Notes: generated by a model not told the origin, from the sequence alone. A stretch of DNA of 64,000 nt from DASPWW01 sp963756745 (GCA_963756745.1 CAVWOU010000009.1:248001-312000); one strand, 5' to 3'. Counted from the stretch's first letter, positions 16,674-25,065 are shown. Translations and numbers: made by a program.

Positions 16674-17066
16674 ATGCTCGGAGACCATCCGATCGACGTG
16701 ATGATCCTGGCAACCGATCTCGGCGTCGCAAGGGAGTTCTACGGCGACAGGATCGGGCTCGAGGTCCTGATCGAGAACGACGACTTCCTGACATTCAAGT
16801 GTGGAGGCGACAGCCGCCTCGTGGTCACGAAGAGCAGTACCGGGTCGACCGAAGAGCAGACCAAGGCGTCCTGGCGGGTCAAGGACCTTGCCGCGGAGGT
16901 GACCGAGCTGCGCTCTCGTGGCGTCGAGATCGAGGAATTCGACCTGCCCGGTCTGAAGACCGTCGAAGGCATCGCAGACGTCGGCTTTGCGCTCTCCTCC
17001 TGGTTCGTTGACCCGGACGGAAACTCGATCGGGCTGCTGCAGCTCAAGAACGAGGAGGCGGATTGA
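16674..17066 (+). CDS. VOC-family protein
   Basis: The 130-residue single-domain VOC protein carries IDVMILATDLGVAREFYGDRIGLEV at the first beta-alpha-beta module and a second module ending WFVDPDGNSIGLLQL, where the usual Glu metal ligand of glyoxalase I is replaced by Gly-Leu. It may bind rather than isomerise its ligand. AAAGGAG precedes the ATG. The stop overlaps the TTG start of the next gene. Confidence 0.85.
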   Translation: MLGDHPIDVMILATDLGVAREFYGDRIGLEVLIENDDFLTFKCGGDSRLVVTKSSTGSTEEQTKASWRVKDLAAEVTELRSRGVEIEEFDLPGLKTVEGIADVGFALSSWFVDPDGNSIGLLQLKNEEAD

Positions 17067-17662
17067 GCGGCGAAATTGGAGCAAACGGCGTCGCCTCGAA
17101 GCCTCCGGACGCCGGTGACCGTCCCGTCACCACGACCGTGACCCGGCGGGTCAAGCCGGGTCACGAAGCGTTCTACGAGCAATTCCTCGAGGGGATCATC
17201 GCGGCGGCGAGCGAGTTTCCGGGTCATCTCGGGGTGGAAGTCTTCCGGCCTCAGAGCACAACCACCGGCGAGTACCGAATCGTCTACCGGTTCGACAACG
17301 CCCAGCACCTGCGCCAGTGGCTCGACTCGGACGAGCACGCCGCGTGGCTCGAGCGCGCCGAGCCGCATGTGATCGGCCCGATGCGCACCAGCTTTGTGAC
17401 GGGTCTGGAGAGTTGGTTCACACTGCCCGGCCAACCGGGGACGCCCCCACCGCCGCCATACAAGATGGCGTTGATCACCTGGATCACGATCTTCCCGTTG
17501 ATCACCGGCATCGTTGTCGTCACCGGCCCGCTGCTCGAGGGCATGCCGCTGGCCGTGCGGCTGGGGATCACCACGGCGATTGCGGTTCCCCTGATGACGT
17601 GGGTGGTGATGCCCCGCGTGACGCGACTGCTGCGCGGATGGCTCTACGGGCCGCGCGACTGA
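17063..17662 (+). CDS. Antibiotic-biosynthesis-monooxygenase domain with C-terminal membrane anchor
   Basis: Residues about 20-115 of the 199-residue product form an ABM domain (VTTTVTRRVKPGHEAFYEQF, GEYRIVYRFDNAQHLRQWL). A proline-rich linker (GTPPPPPYK) leads to two membrane helices (about 133-155 and 160-185). This ABM-plus-two-TM layout is a known group of uncharacterised proteins. The TTG start overlaps the VOC stop, and GGAGG lies five bases before it. It is the last gene of the five-gene operon and converges on the HAD gene, eight bases away. Confidence 0.8.
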   Translation: MSGEIGANGVASKPPDAGDRPVTTTVTRRVKPGHEAFYEQFLEGIIAAASEFPGHLGVEVFRPQSTTTGEYRIVYRFDNAQHLRQWLDSDEHAAWLERAEPHVIGPMRTSFVTGLESWFTLPGQPGTPPPPPYKMALITWITIFPLITGIVVVTGPLLEGMPLAVRLGITTAIAVPLMTWVVMPRVTRLLRGWLYGPRD

Positions 17663-17669
17663 CGCCGCG

Positions 17670-18359
17670 TCAGCGCGCGAGCGGCGTCTCGTCGAGCGAG
17701 GACCGCAGCTCGGCGACGGACTCGAGCACGGCGATGGCCCCGGCGTCGCGAAGCTCGCGCTCCGCGAACCCTCCGGTCAGCACGCCCACCGTCTCGATCC
17801 CGGCGCGCGCCGCGGCCTTCGCGTCCCACGGCGTGTCGCCGACCATCACGGCGTTCTCGGTCCCCGCCTTGGCGAGCGCGGCCTGCACGAGGTCGGGCTG
17901 GGGCTTGGTGGCCTCGACGTCCGCCGACGTCGTCCACCCGTCGGCCAGCTCGCGCGCTTCGAGCAGGTCGAGGTAGTGCTCGACCTCGTCCTGCTTCGCC
18001 GAGCTCGCGAGCACGACGGGCCGCCCCGCTTGCTTGAGGTCGGCGATCAGCTCACGCGCCCCCTCGAACACGGCGACCTCGTCGATCAGCTCTGAGAACA
18101 GCTCGCCCTCGGCGGCGCGGATCCCGTCCCCGGCCGCTTGCTCGACGTCTTCGCCGGCGACCGCCCCGACGAGCTGGTCGCCGCCCATCCCGATGTGGCG
18201 GTGGATCCGCCACACCGGAGCCACCACTCCGTGGCGGCGGAACGCGCGGTACCACGCGATCGCGTGGTGGTAGTTCGTGTCGACGAGCGTCCCGTCGACG
18301 TCGAGGATCGCAGCGGCCGCCACCGCGGTCACCCTCGGGCGCCGCGCGGGGACTGCCAC
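17670..18359 (-). CDS. HAD-superfamily phosphatase (phosphoglycolate-phosphatase-like)
   Basis: The 229-residue product has all HAD motifs: DVDGTLVDTN (nucleophile Asp about residue 20), VVLASSAKQDEVEHYL, the Lys of EATKPQPDL and the acidic GDTPWDAKAA. A four-helix cap lies at about residues 30-100. Members remove phosphate from phosphoglycolate, sugar phosphates or nucleotides. It lies 13 bp downstream of the cold-shock gene on the same strand. Confidence 0.88.
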   Translation of the reverse strand: MAVPARRPRVTAVAAAAILDVDGTLVDTNYHHAIAWYRAFRRHGVVAPVWRIHRHIGMGGDQLVGAVAGEDVEQAAGDGIRAAEGELFSELIDEVAVFEGARELIADLKQAGRPVVLASSAKQDEVEHYLDLLEARELADGWTTSADVEATKPQPDLVQAALAKAGTENAVMVGDTPWDAKAAARAGIETVGVLTGGFAERELRDAGAIAVLESVAELRSSLDETPLAR

Positions 18360-18372
18360 ATGTGAGCGTGAA

Positions 18373-18777
18373 CTACTCGCTCTCGGTAGTTGCGGTCTCG
18401 GCCTCGGTACTCGCGGTCTCGGCCTCGGTACTCGCGGTCTCGGCCTCGGTACTCGCGGTCTCGGCCTCGGTACTCGCGGTCTCGGCCTCGGTAGTCGCGG
18501 TCTCGGCCTCGGTAGTCGCGGTCTCGGCCTCGGTAGTCGCGGTCTCGGCCTCGGTAGTCGCGGTCTCGGCTGCGCCGACCGGCTTCACGTCAACGGCGCG
18601 CGGCCCCTTCTCCCCCTCCTCGGAGGTGAAGGAGACTCGCTCACCCTCGTCGAGGGATCGATGACCCTCGCCGACGATGCCGCTGAAGTGGACGAAAACG
18701 TCCCGGCCGCCGTCCTCGGGGGTGATGAACCCGTACCCCTTCTCGGCGCTGAACCACTTCACTGTGCCAATAGCCAT
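18373..18777 (-). CDS. Cold-shock domain protein with a tandem-repeat acidic tail
   Basis: Residues 1-67 are a canonical cold-shock domain: GTVKWFSAEKGYGFITPEDG with RNP-1, then DVFVHFSGI with RNP-2. It binds single-stranded RNA or DNA. Unlike the usual 65-70-residue proteins it continues with a 65-residue tail made of near-identical seven-residue units, four ETATTEA followed by four ETASTEA and a final ETATTESE. The tail has no aromatic residue and is strongly acidic and Thr-rich, so it should be disordered. The ATG lies downstream of GGAGGACAG. The repeats are also perfect at the DNA level (see the repeat entry). Confidence 0.9.
   Translation of the reverse strand: MAIGTVKWFSAEKGYGFITPEDGGRDVFVHFSGIVGEGHRSLDEGERVSFTSEEGEKGPRAVDVKPVGAAETATTEAETATTEAETATTEAETATTEAETASTEAETASTEAETASTEAETASTEAETATTESE
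18392..18559 (-). repeat. Eight tandem 21-bp units inside the cold-shock gene
   Basis: Eight uninterrupted 21-bp units encode the protein tail. The first four on the plus strand end GTACTC and the last four GTAGTC, a single-base difference that sets Ser against Thr; otherwise the units are identical. The two homogeneous blocks point to recent unit duplication. A diverged ninth unit lies at each edge. A multiple of three keeps the frame open whatever the copy number. Confidence 0.95.
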
Positions 18778-18882
18778 CTGGCTGTCCTCCAGTTCCGGAT
18801 GCTGCGCGGAGGACCGAACATCCCGTGCGCCGCACTCCTTGCTTGGAGCCGCCCGGCTCCATTCCGAAATCGAACCTAGCAG

Positions 18883-19182
18883 CTACGAGTTACCGGCGCC
18901 ATCCTCGCGCACGGGGGGAAGATCGCGCGCGCTCGCGGCGTCCAGCGCGAGCACCACGCCCCGCTCGAAGATCGTGTCGACCTGATCGGCGGCGACGTAG
19001 CGCCGGTCCAATCCGAGCGGCCCGGTGCCGAGCACGAACCCGTCGAACACGTCGACGGTCTCGTCGGCGTGCACCTCCTCGACGCGGCCGATTCGCTCGC
19101 CGTCGCTCGAGATCACGGGCGCGCCCTTCTCGAGCGTCAGGTACGAGGTCGGATCCCCGAGGTCGTCGGGCGCGGGGGGCAC
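18883..19182 (-). CDS. PRC-barrel-like small protein
   Basis: The 99-residue product carries a PRC-barrel/DUF2171-like pattern: GAPVISSDGERIGRVEEVHAD and FDGFVLGTGPLGLDRRYVAADQVDTIFERGVVLALD. Such small proteins bind RNA, photosystem or cell-division partners in other bacteria, with no fixed role here. It starts at a GTG, with ten bases between it and the end of the upstream hypothetical gene on the same strand. Confidence 0.6.
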   Translation of the reverse strand: MPPAPDDLGDPTSYLTLEKGAPVISSDGERIGRVEEVHADETVDVFDGFVLGTGPLGLDRRYVAADQVDTIFERGVVLALDAASARDLPPVREDGAGNS

Positions 19183-19191
19183 CGGCGCACC

Positions 19192-19699
19192 CTAACTTGG
19201 GAGAAGGGGCGAGGTCACGCCGGACGCGATCCCGCGCCGCGCGGCTATCCGCTCGAGCACGAGCGCGGTGTCGGCGATCGGAACGCCGGTCACGTGCTCC
19301 TCGCGTCCCTCGAAGTCCGCAACTATCGTCCCGATCGCGGCCGCGTAGCGAGCGCGGTCGCCGTCCGCCAGCGCCGCGACGGCCTCGGCCGCGCGCCCGA
19401 GCGGATCGGATCCCTGCCGCATCACGTCCGCCGAACGCCCGGCGAGCGAGTCGTCGCCGTCGACGAGCGCAGCGATCGCGAGCGCGTACGCGGCAACGGG
19501 CGTCTCGGGCTCGTCGCTCGAGCGCCTCCCGAACGTACGCCGCCTCCTCCCCTCCCCCACCGGCGAGCACCGCGGCCTTGATCATCCCGATCAGGCGCCC
19601 GAAGCTTCTGGGTCCCGCCGCCTCCCACGAGCGCCGGTAGAGCTCCGCGGTCTCGCGCAGCCGCTCGCGGGCCTCCCCCTCCTCGCCAGCAAGCAGCAT
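19192..19699 (-). CDS. Hypothetical helical protein (frameshifted)
   Basis: Two overlapping frames join into one helical, alanine-rich protein of about 168 residues: N-terminal LLAGEEGEARERLRETAELYRRSWEA and C-terminal YALAIAALVDGDDSLAGRSADV and GVPIADTALVLERIAARRG. One extra base near 19515 breaks it. The pattern of paired helices suggests TPR-like repeats. The frame is open upstream of the ATG to the end of the ABC binding-protein gene, so the true start may lie earlier. No function can be assigned. Confidence 0.5.
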
Positions 19700-19784
19700 G
19701 GCGTACGCCTCGCCCTCACGCCCGAGAGCTTGGTCGAGCAGGCGCTGGCTCTCCTTCAGACCGCCCTTCCCACGATCGGTCGCT

Positions 19785-21124
19785 CTAACCGCGCGCGGCG
19801 GAGACCAGGCTTGGCGGTGGCTGGATCTCTGCGACCGGCTCGAAGCTCTTGCGCGCGAGCGAGACCGTGATCGGCTGGGGGGTGGGGTCGCCGCTCGGCT
19901 TGATTTCGAAGCTGCCGACGATGCCGTCGGTGATCCTGGTCTGGAACAGGGAGCGGATCGTCGCCGCGCGCTCGCCGCCGCCCGCGTCGATCGCGTCCAG
20001 CATCACCTGCGCGGCCTGGCCGGCGTAGGGCGCGAACAGCTCCACCTGCCGCACGGAGGCGAGGTCCTGCTCGAGGTCGCCGACCAGCTCCTGTCCCGCC
20101 GGGGGCAGGCTTCCCGGCTCGCGTCCCGGGACGCTGACGAACATCCCCTCCGCCGCGTCGCCGGCCTCGTCGATCGTCGCCTGCTGCGCGAACCCGTCGG
20201 GCGCCAGCAGCTTGACATCGCCGTCGTTCGGCCCCAGCGCGGAGACCTTGTCCTCGATCAGCTTCGGGCCGTTCTGCTCCAGCAGCCCGGCGAGCAGCAC
20301 CGCGTCGGCATCAGAGGCGCTACGCCTGCCGCATGAGGTCGGTGTAGCTCTTGGCCTCGGAGTCCCAGGCCTCGAACCCCGCGACCTCGAGCCCGAGCTG
20401 CTGCGCCGCGAGGCGGAAGGTCGTCCCCTGTCCGAGGCTGACCGGGTCGCCGCCGGCGTAGAGCACGAAGGGGCGCTCGATCCCCTCGCGGCGCGCGAAC
20501 TCCGCCAGCCCGGCGCCCTGCGCGGCGTCGTTGGGGACCACGCGCGCGTAGTTGCGGCGGCCGGTCGGGTAGAGGCGGCCCGGGTCGCCCTTGGGACAGG
20601 TCTCGCTCGGCTGCGTGAGGCAGATCAGCGTGTTGCCCGGCGAGACCATCGCCACGCCCCCGCCGGGGCGCGGGGGGGCGCGGTTGAGGATCGGGATGAT
20701 CAGCTCCGCGCAGCCGGAGTTGTAGGTGCCGACGACGCCGATCACGTCGGGGTTGGTGGCGTAGGCGCGCGCGTTGCCGCGGCAGGTGGCCGGGTCCCAC
20801 TCCCCCGTCTTTTGGATCGAGTCGTCGCAGGCCTGGAACGCGACCCGCGATCCGCCCGCGGTCCAGTTGCTTTGCTCGAGCACGACGCGGATCGCCTCGA
20901 CCATCTGCTCGCGAGCGCTCGCGCGAGGCGCCGCGCATCGGGAGATCCGACGCGACCAGCGCGTCCGGCTCGCCCTCGCCGCCGTACTCGAGCTCGCCGC
21001 AGGTGGCCGACGGCAGCGCCTTCACGCCGGCGATCTCGTCGTCGTCGTCCCCGCACGCGGTGAGCAGCGCCGCAAGCAGCGCGACGAGGCTCGCGGCGAG
21101 GAGGCGGCTAACGGCCCGGGGCAC
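19785..21124 (-). CDS. ABC transporter substrate-binding lipoprotein, Leu/Ile/Val type (frameshifted)
   Basis: The product, about 445 residues, is a lipoprotein: GTG start, hydrophobic LLAASLVALLAALLTAC with lipobox Cys near residue 24, then an acidic spacer. The mature part has the type I periplasmic-binding fold of branched-chain amino-acid receptors (ATNPDVIGVVGTYNSGCAELIIPILN, VAMVSPGNTLICLTQPSE, FVLYAGGDPVSLGQGT, GMFVSVPGREPGSLPP). The frame breaks near 20930 and near 20315; each fits one extra base. No permease or ATPase genes are adjacent, so it is an orphan receptor. Confidence 0.82.
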
Positions 21125-21270
21125 GGGCCGGCACCTTAACGATCCCGTCCGCGGGGCGAGGTTCTTGAGCGCGACATGGCCCCGTTGAGGCAGCGTTGAG
21201 CTTCGAGGAGTAGGTTGCACGTGCTGGACGCGAAGCCGCCCGCTGATCTGGGGTGAGCGCGCGCACAGAG

Positions 21271-21284
21271 TTAGGGAACCCTAA
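21271..21284. promoter_or_regulatory. Candidate operator upstream of the desaturase
   Basis: TTAGGG and CCCTAA form a perfect 6-bp inverted repeat with a two-base spacer, 62 bp before the desaturase ATG. Its AT-rich ends stand out in this GC-rich region. A fatty-acid-responsive TetR-type repressor is the kind of protein expected here, but this is inference. Confidence 0.35.
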
Positions 21285-21298
21285 GTGACCTATACACC

Positions 21299-21328
21299 GT
21301 CGCGAGCCGCTCGCACGTGACTCGCGAC
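21299..21328. promoter_or_regulatory. 5'-leader inverted repeat of the desaturase
   Basis: GTCGCGAG and CTCGCGAC form a perfect 8-bp inverted repeat around a 14-base loop, ending just before the GGGAGGAG ribosome site. In the mRNA it would be a stable hairpin next to the ribosome site, so it may tune translation; as DNA it could be a second operator. Confidence 0.4.
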
Positions 21329-21345
21329 CCGGGAGGAGCAGTCCA

Positions 21346-22320
21346 ATGGAAGCAAGCGCGCAAGCCGCTGGTAGCCGGCGGGAAAGCTCCTTAGCCGACG
21401 CCGTCCAGCCGACCGCGAACGAGACCCGCGACCGAATCATCACCGGGATCGTCACGGTCCTACCGTTCGTGCTGCTCGGGCTCGCCGCCTGGCAGCTGTG
21501 GAGCAAGGCGCTCAACTGGCATGACCTGGCGGTGTTCGCGATCGTCTACGCGGTCACCGGCCTCGGGATCACGGTCGGGTTCCACCGCCTGTTCACGCAT
21601 CGAAGCTTCAAGACGAGCGCCCCGGTGCGAGCGATCTTCGCCGCGCTCGGCTCGGCGGCTATCGAGGGGCCGGTGATCTCGTGGGTCGCCGACCACCGCA
21701 AGCACCACGCTTTCTCGGACGAGGAGGGCGACCCGCACAGCCCCCACGTCGGGCACGGGACCGGATGGCGCGGCACCCTGCGCGGCCTCTTCCACGCGCA
21801 CCTGGGGTGGCTCTTCATCCACACCCAGCGCGGCTCGAAGACGCGCTTCGCCCCCGATCTGCTGAAGGACCCGGTCGTCAAGTTCATCGACGCCACTTTC
21901 GTGCTCTGGGTCGTGGCGGGCCTGGCGATTCCGTTCGGGCTCGGGTGGGCGCTCGGTGGGACGATTGTCGCCGGGCTGACCGGGCTCCTGTGGGGCGGCG
22001 CCGTGCGCATGTTCGTCCTTCACCACGCCACGTACAGCATCAACTCCCTCTGCCACATGTTCGGCCGTCAGCCATTCGGGACCAAGGACGAGTCGCGCAA
22101 CCTCGCGTGGCTCGCCCCCTTCACCTTCGGCGAGGCATGGCACAACAACCACCACGCGTTCCCGACCTCGGCGGTCCACGGTTTGCGCCGGTGGCAGTTC
22201 GATCCCTCGGCCGGCTTGATCTGGATGCTCGAGAAGCTCGGCCTGGTGTGGGACGTGGTGCGGATCAGCCCCAAGCGCCAGGCGGCGAAGCTATCCGACT
22301 CGCCGGCGACTCCTTCGTAG
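21346..22320 (+). CDS. Acyl-CoA / acyl-lipid delta-9 desaturase
   Basis: The 324-residue membrane enzyme has the three histidine boxes of the stearoyl-CoA desaturase family: HRLFTH (80-85), DHRKHH (116-121) and HNNHH (266-270). It has paired membrane helices (about 31-75 and 180-215). It introduces a cis double bond into C16/C18 acyl chains and so adjusts membrane fluidity. A strong GGGAGGAG lies eight bases before the ATG. Two inverted repeats upstream may regulate it. Confidence 0.93.
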   Translation: MEASAQAAGSRRESSLADAVQPTANETRDRIITGIVTVLPFVLLGLAAWQLWSKALNWHDLAVFAIVYAVTGLGITVGFHRLFTHRSFKTSAPVRAIFAALGSAAIEGPVISWVADHRKHHAFSDEEGDPHSPHVGHGTGWRGTLRGLFHAHLGWLFIHTQRGSKTRFAPDLLKDPVVKFIDATFVLWVVAGLAIPFGLGWALGGTIVAGLTGLLWGGAVRMFVLHHATYSINSLCHMFGRQPFGTKDESRNLAWLAPFTFGEAWHNNHHAFPTSAVHGLRRWQFDPSAGLIWMLEKLGLVWDVVRISPKRQAAKLSDSPATPS

Positions 22321-22365
22321 GCAGCGTCGCGGGCGGGCCGTAGCGGAGGTTTGGGAGCGCCGTAA

Positions 22366-22392
22366 CCGGGTAGCCCGTCCGCGAGTACCCGG
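22366..22392 (+). terminator. Candidate hairpin terminator after the desaturase
   Basis: CCGGGTA and TACCCGG form a perfect 7-bp stem with a 13-base loop, 46 bp after the desaturase stop. There is no T-run, which is common for terminators in GC-rich actinobacteria. It ends 17 bp before the next ATG, so it could instead be a leader hairpin. Confidence 0.35.
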
Positions 22393-22408
22393 ATCGGAAG
22401 GAGTGGCA

Positions 22409-22711
22409 ATGCTTGCGCTGACCACCGCCGCGGTCGAGATCGTCGACTCGATTGTCTCCAACGACGAGCTCCCGGAGACTGCGGGCATCCGGATCACGAG
22501 CGAGCAGACCCGGTCCGGGCTGAACGGGGACAGCCCGCAGCGCGATCTCCGCATCTCGGTGGTCCCGGCGCCCGAGTCGGGTGACGAGCTCGTGGACGGC
22601 GCGCAGATCTACGTCGAGGCCGGCGAGACGGCCCGGCTGCTGGACGACAAGGTCCTCGACGTCGAGCTCGAAGACGAGGAAGTCCGGTTCAGCCTGCTGC
22701 GGCAGGAGTAG
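22409..22711 (+). CDS. HesB/IscA-like protein without cysteines
   Basis: The 100-residue product has the HesB/IscA fold pattern: LALTTAAVEIVDSIVSN, then AGIRITSEQ, RISVVPAPESGDELV and a C-terminal VEAGETARLLDDKVLDVELEDEEVRFSL. It lacks all three cysteines that hold iron-sulfur clusters in IscA, so it cannot be a normal A-type carrier. Cys-less relatives are common in actinobacteria and their role is unknown. AAGGAG precedes the ATG at 22409. Confidence 0.75.
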   Translation: MLALTTAAVEIVDSIVSNDELPETAGIRITSEQTRSGLNGDSPQRDLRISVVPAPESGDELVDGAQIYVEAGETARLLDDKVLDVELEDEEVRFSLLRQE

Positions 22712-22779
22712 TCCGTAGCTGGACCTGCCCGTAGTCGCCGCTGTTGGCCGCGCGAACCCGGTCGCTACGCTAGCCGGCC

Positions 22780-23223
22780 GTGCGCGCGCTGGTGATACTT
22801 ACGACGATCGTCCTCGTCCTCGGCGTCGCCGCGGTCGCGGGGCTCGTTCTCGCGGGGCGCGGTGACGGCCAGGGGGTGATCCCCGACCGCGTCCAGCCGT
22901 CGGCTCCCGCCTCGAAACCTTCGCCCGCGCCGGCGGCGCCGCCCGCGCAATGCCCCGCCGGGCTTGCCGGGTGCCGCACCGTGTCGGGCCGGATCGTCTA
23001 TGTCGAGGCCGTCGACCCCGACGGCGACGGCGACGCCCACTTCGTGCTCGCGGACTCGGACGGGGTGACCGGGTTCGGGATCTCGGTCGTCGACGTCCGC
23101 GCGGATCTGCGCCCGCAGCCGCTTCCCGGCGTCGGCGACCAGATCAGCGCGGCGGGGCCGGTCGCCACGGGCTCGTTCGGGCAGCGGCAGATCGAGGCGG
23201 TCGATCTTCAGGTGGCGGGCTAA
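22780..23223 (+). CDS. Membrane-anchored OB-fold-like protein
   Basis: The 147-residue product has one N-terminal membrane helix (about residues 5-26), a Pro/Ala-rich linker (ASKPSPAPAAPPA), and a C-terminal domain with two cysteines in PAQCPAGLAGC followed by beta strands (VSGRIVYVEAVDPDGDGDAHFVLAD, GVGDQISAAGPV) that resemble an OB fold. It would face outward. No family is recognised with confidence. The 3' end overlaps the convergent gene by 80 bp. Confidence 0.55.
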   Translation: MRALVILTTIVLVLGVAAVAGLVLAGRGDGQGVIPDRVQPSAPASKPSPAPAAPPAQCPAGLAGCRTVSGRIVYVEAVDPDGDGDAHFVLADSDGVTGFGISVVDVRADLRPQPLPGVGDQISAAGPVATGSFGQRQIEAVDLQVAG

Positions 23224-23731
23224 CGGCCGGCGGAGCCGCGGACGACACCGGGGTCTCCGACGCCGCCGACCACGCGATTCGCGCCAGCCTGCAGCGGTCG
23301 AGCACATTGCCGCGGCGCGTCACCTTGACCCTGGCCTTGAACGTCCCCTCCCACAGGCTCGGCGAGGACTGCTCCCCGGTCGCTTCAACCTTGACCTTGG
23401 AGCGGATCTTCTTCGGCTGCTTCAGCTTGTAGGACCCCTTGTCGGCGAGGCTCGTCACGGTGGCGGAGTCGAACCCTCTGAAGATCGTCCCGTCGCCGAA
23501 CGTCGATCCGCGAGCGTTGCAGGACGTCTTCCACTTGATCGCCAGGCGGGTCGGGAGCCCGGCGTCGTCGATCCGCAGCTCGACCCCGCGGCCCTGGTCG
23601 GTCTTGCCGCGGAACTCGGTCGCGGCCGCGGCGCCGCTCGGCGCGGCGAGCTGGAGCGCGGCGGCGAGCGCGGTCGCCGCGGCGGCGCACGCAACCAGCC
23701 CGATGGTTCGATCCCCTGCCGTACGGATCAT
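23144..23731 (-). CDS. Secreted protein of unknown function
   Basis: The 195-residue product starts with a signal peptide (IGLVACAAAATALAAALQLA, cleavage near residue 36 after GAAAA). The mature part is beta-rich with two cysteines (WKTSCNARG, VLDRCRLARI): RGVELRIDDAGLPTRLAIKW and GSYKLKQPKKIRSKVKVEATG. The last 30 residues are Pro/Arg/Ala-rich and antisense to the neighbouring gene, so the natural end may be near residue 160. A related-looking secreted protein with a similar KFAG-type strand pattern lies at 27.6-28.3 kb. Confidence 0.6.
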   Translation of the reverse strand: MIRTAGDRTIGLVACAAAATALAAALQLAAPSGAAAATEFRGKTDQGRGVELRIDDAGLPTRLAIKWKTSCNARGSTFGDGTIFRGFDSATVTSLADKGSYKLKQPKKIRSKVKVEATGEQSSPSLWEGTFKARVKVTRRGNVLDRCRLARIAWSAASETPVSSAAPPAVSPPPEDRPPRSAAARTSPWRPAPPR

Positions 23732-23773
23732 CCCCCGCGCAGCGTACCCGTTCCTCGGGCGCGGTCGCCTGCG

Positions 23774-24964
23774 TCAGTACCCGTCGGGGTGGCGCGCGAC
23801 GAAGCCCGACGAGGAGCGCATCTCGGTGCTCCATGCCGGACCGCTTCCGCCGACGGTTCCGCTGGTGTCGAGCCGCAGGCCCGCGATCACGACGTAGGCG
23901 TGACCCGAGTGCGCGTACGCCGTGATCCAGTTGCCCGGACCCGGCGAGCCCCACGCGGTCAGCCCGCTGGAGTCGAGCGGGCTCGAAAGGAACCCGCCGC
24001 CGTGGAGCGCGTAGCTCACCGTGCCCGAGCAGTCGTAGCCCGACGACTCGAACGATCCGTGGCCGCCGCCCCACACGTACGGCAGCCCGACGATCCGGTT
24101 CCCCGCTTCGATCGCCGAGCGGACCGCGACCGGCGCGTTCGCCGGCGGGATCGCCCTGCCGTTGACGAGAGTGGCCGTCTGCCCGCCCGGCGGCGCGGCG
24201 CTCGGCTCGATCTCCTTCTGGAGGTCTTGCTCGCGGGCCTCGAGCGCCTGAAGCGACTTCCGCCGCTCGGCGCGCGCGGCGAGGAGGTCGGCGTGCTGCG
24301 CCTCGATCTCACCCCGCGCGCTCGCGAGCTCGTCGCGGTGCGCGGCGATCGCGTCGCGGTCCTCGGCGATCCGATCGCGGGTCGCCTCGAGCCGCTCCAC
24401 GATCGACTCGACCTCGGCCGCGAGCGTCTCCACCCGCGCGATCACCGACTCGTCGTACTCCTGGATCCGATCGAGGTACTCGGCCTGGGCCAGCACGTCC
24501 GACCAGCTGTGGGACTCGAGGATCACGCTGAGCGTGTCCGGGCTCCCGGTCTTGTAGATGCCGACGAGCAGCTTTGCGAGCAGCCGCCGCGCGCGCTCGA
24601 GCCGCGCCCGCAGCTCGACGAGGTGCGCGCGCTCGCGCTCGACCTCCGCCGTCGCCTCGTCGAGCCGCGCCTGGGTCGCGCTCAGCTCCTCGGCGACCGC
24701 CGCCTCGCGCTCGCGCATCGCCGCCTCCTGCGCGATCAGCTCGTTCACCTCGGCGTTCTGGCGCTCGATCTCCGCCTCGAGGTCGCCCTGCTGCGCCTGC
24801 ACACCCTCGAGCTCGTCGACCTTCTGCTGGAGCTCGGTCGGGTCCTGGGCGGGGGCACGATCGCCGAACGCCGCGAACGCGCACAGCGCCGCGAGCAGGA
24901 TCCCGAGTACGCAGGCGACCCTGCGGCGGGCGCGATTGTCGAGCGCCGTCGGCAAGCACCCCAA
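23774..24964 (-). CDS. Coiled-coil NlpC/P60 peptidoglycan hydrolase
   Basis: The 396-residue secreted protein has a signal peptide (residues 12-38, ending APAQ), a long coiled coil (about 42-260, rich in Glu/Ala/Arg heptads) and a C-terminal NlpC/P60-like domain (about 285-396) with the catalytic Cys in ESSGYDCSGTVSYAL and a His in AYAHSGHAYVVIAG. The layout matches RipA/PcsB-type cell-separation endopeptidases, where the coiled coil keeps the enzyme inactive until bound by the FtsEX complex. It has an ordinary length and no frame problems. Confidence 0.88.
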   Translation of the reverse strand: MGCLPTALDNRARRRVACVLGILLAALCAFAAFGDRAPAQDPTELQQKVDELEGVQAQQGDLEAEIERQNAEVNELIAQEAAMREREAAVAEELSATQARLDEATAEVERERAHLVELRARLERARRLLAKLLVGIYKTGSPDTLSVILESHSWSDVLAQAEYLDRIQEYDESVIARVETLAAEVESIVERLEATRDRIAEDRDAIAAHRDELASARGEIEAQHADLLAARAERRKSLQALEAREQDLQKEIEPSAAPPGGQTATLVNGRAIPPANAPVAVRSAIEAGNRIVGLPYVWGGGHGSFESSGYDCSGTVSYALHGGGFLSSPLDSSGLTAWGSPGPGNWITAYAHSGHAYVVIAGLRLDTSGTVGGSGPAWSTEMRSSSGFVARHPDGY

Positions 24965-25065
24965 GCTAGCCCGGCGGACCCGCTGTTCCAGTTAACCGCG
25001 ACGACGCTGCAGGTTGTCTTGCGAACGATGAGAATGCAGCGAACCCGAAGCGATAGGAGAGATTC

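Noticed and set aside
18392..18559. Tandem repeats as a CRISPR array
   Set aside because: Units are 21 bp with no spacers and are in frame within a protein-coding gene.
18277..18879. Plus-strand ORFs with LGTRGLGLG-type repeats
   Set aside because: They are antisense shadows of the cold-shock gene's 21-bp repeat; the minus-strand frame has a true cold-shock domain and ribosome site.
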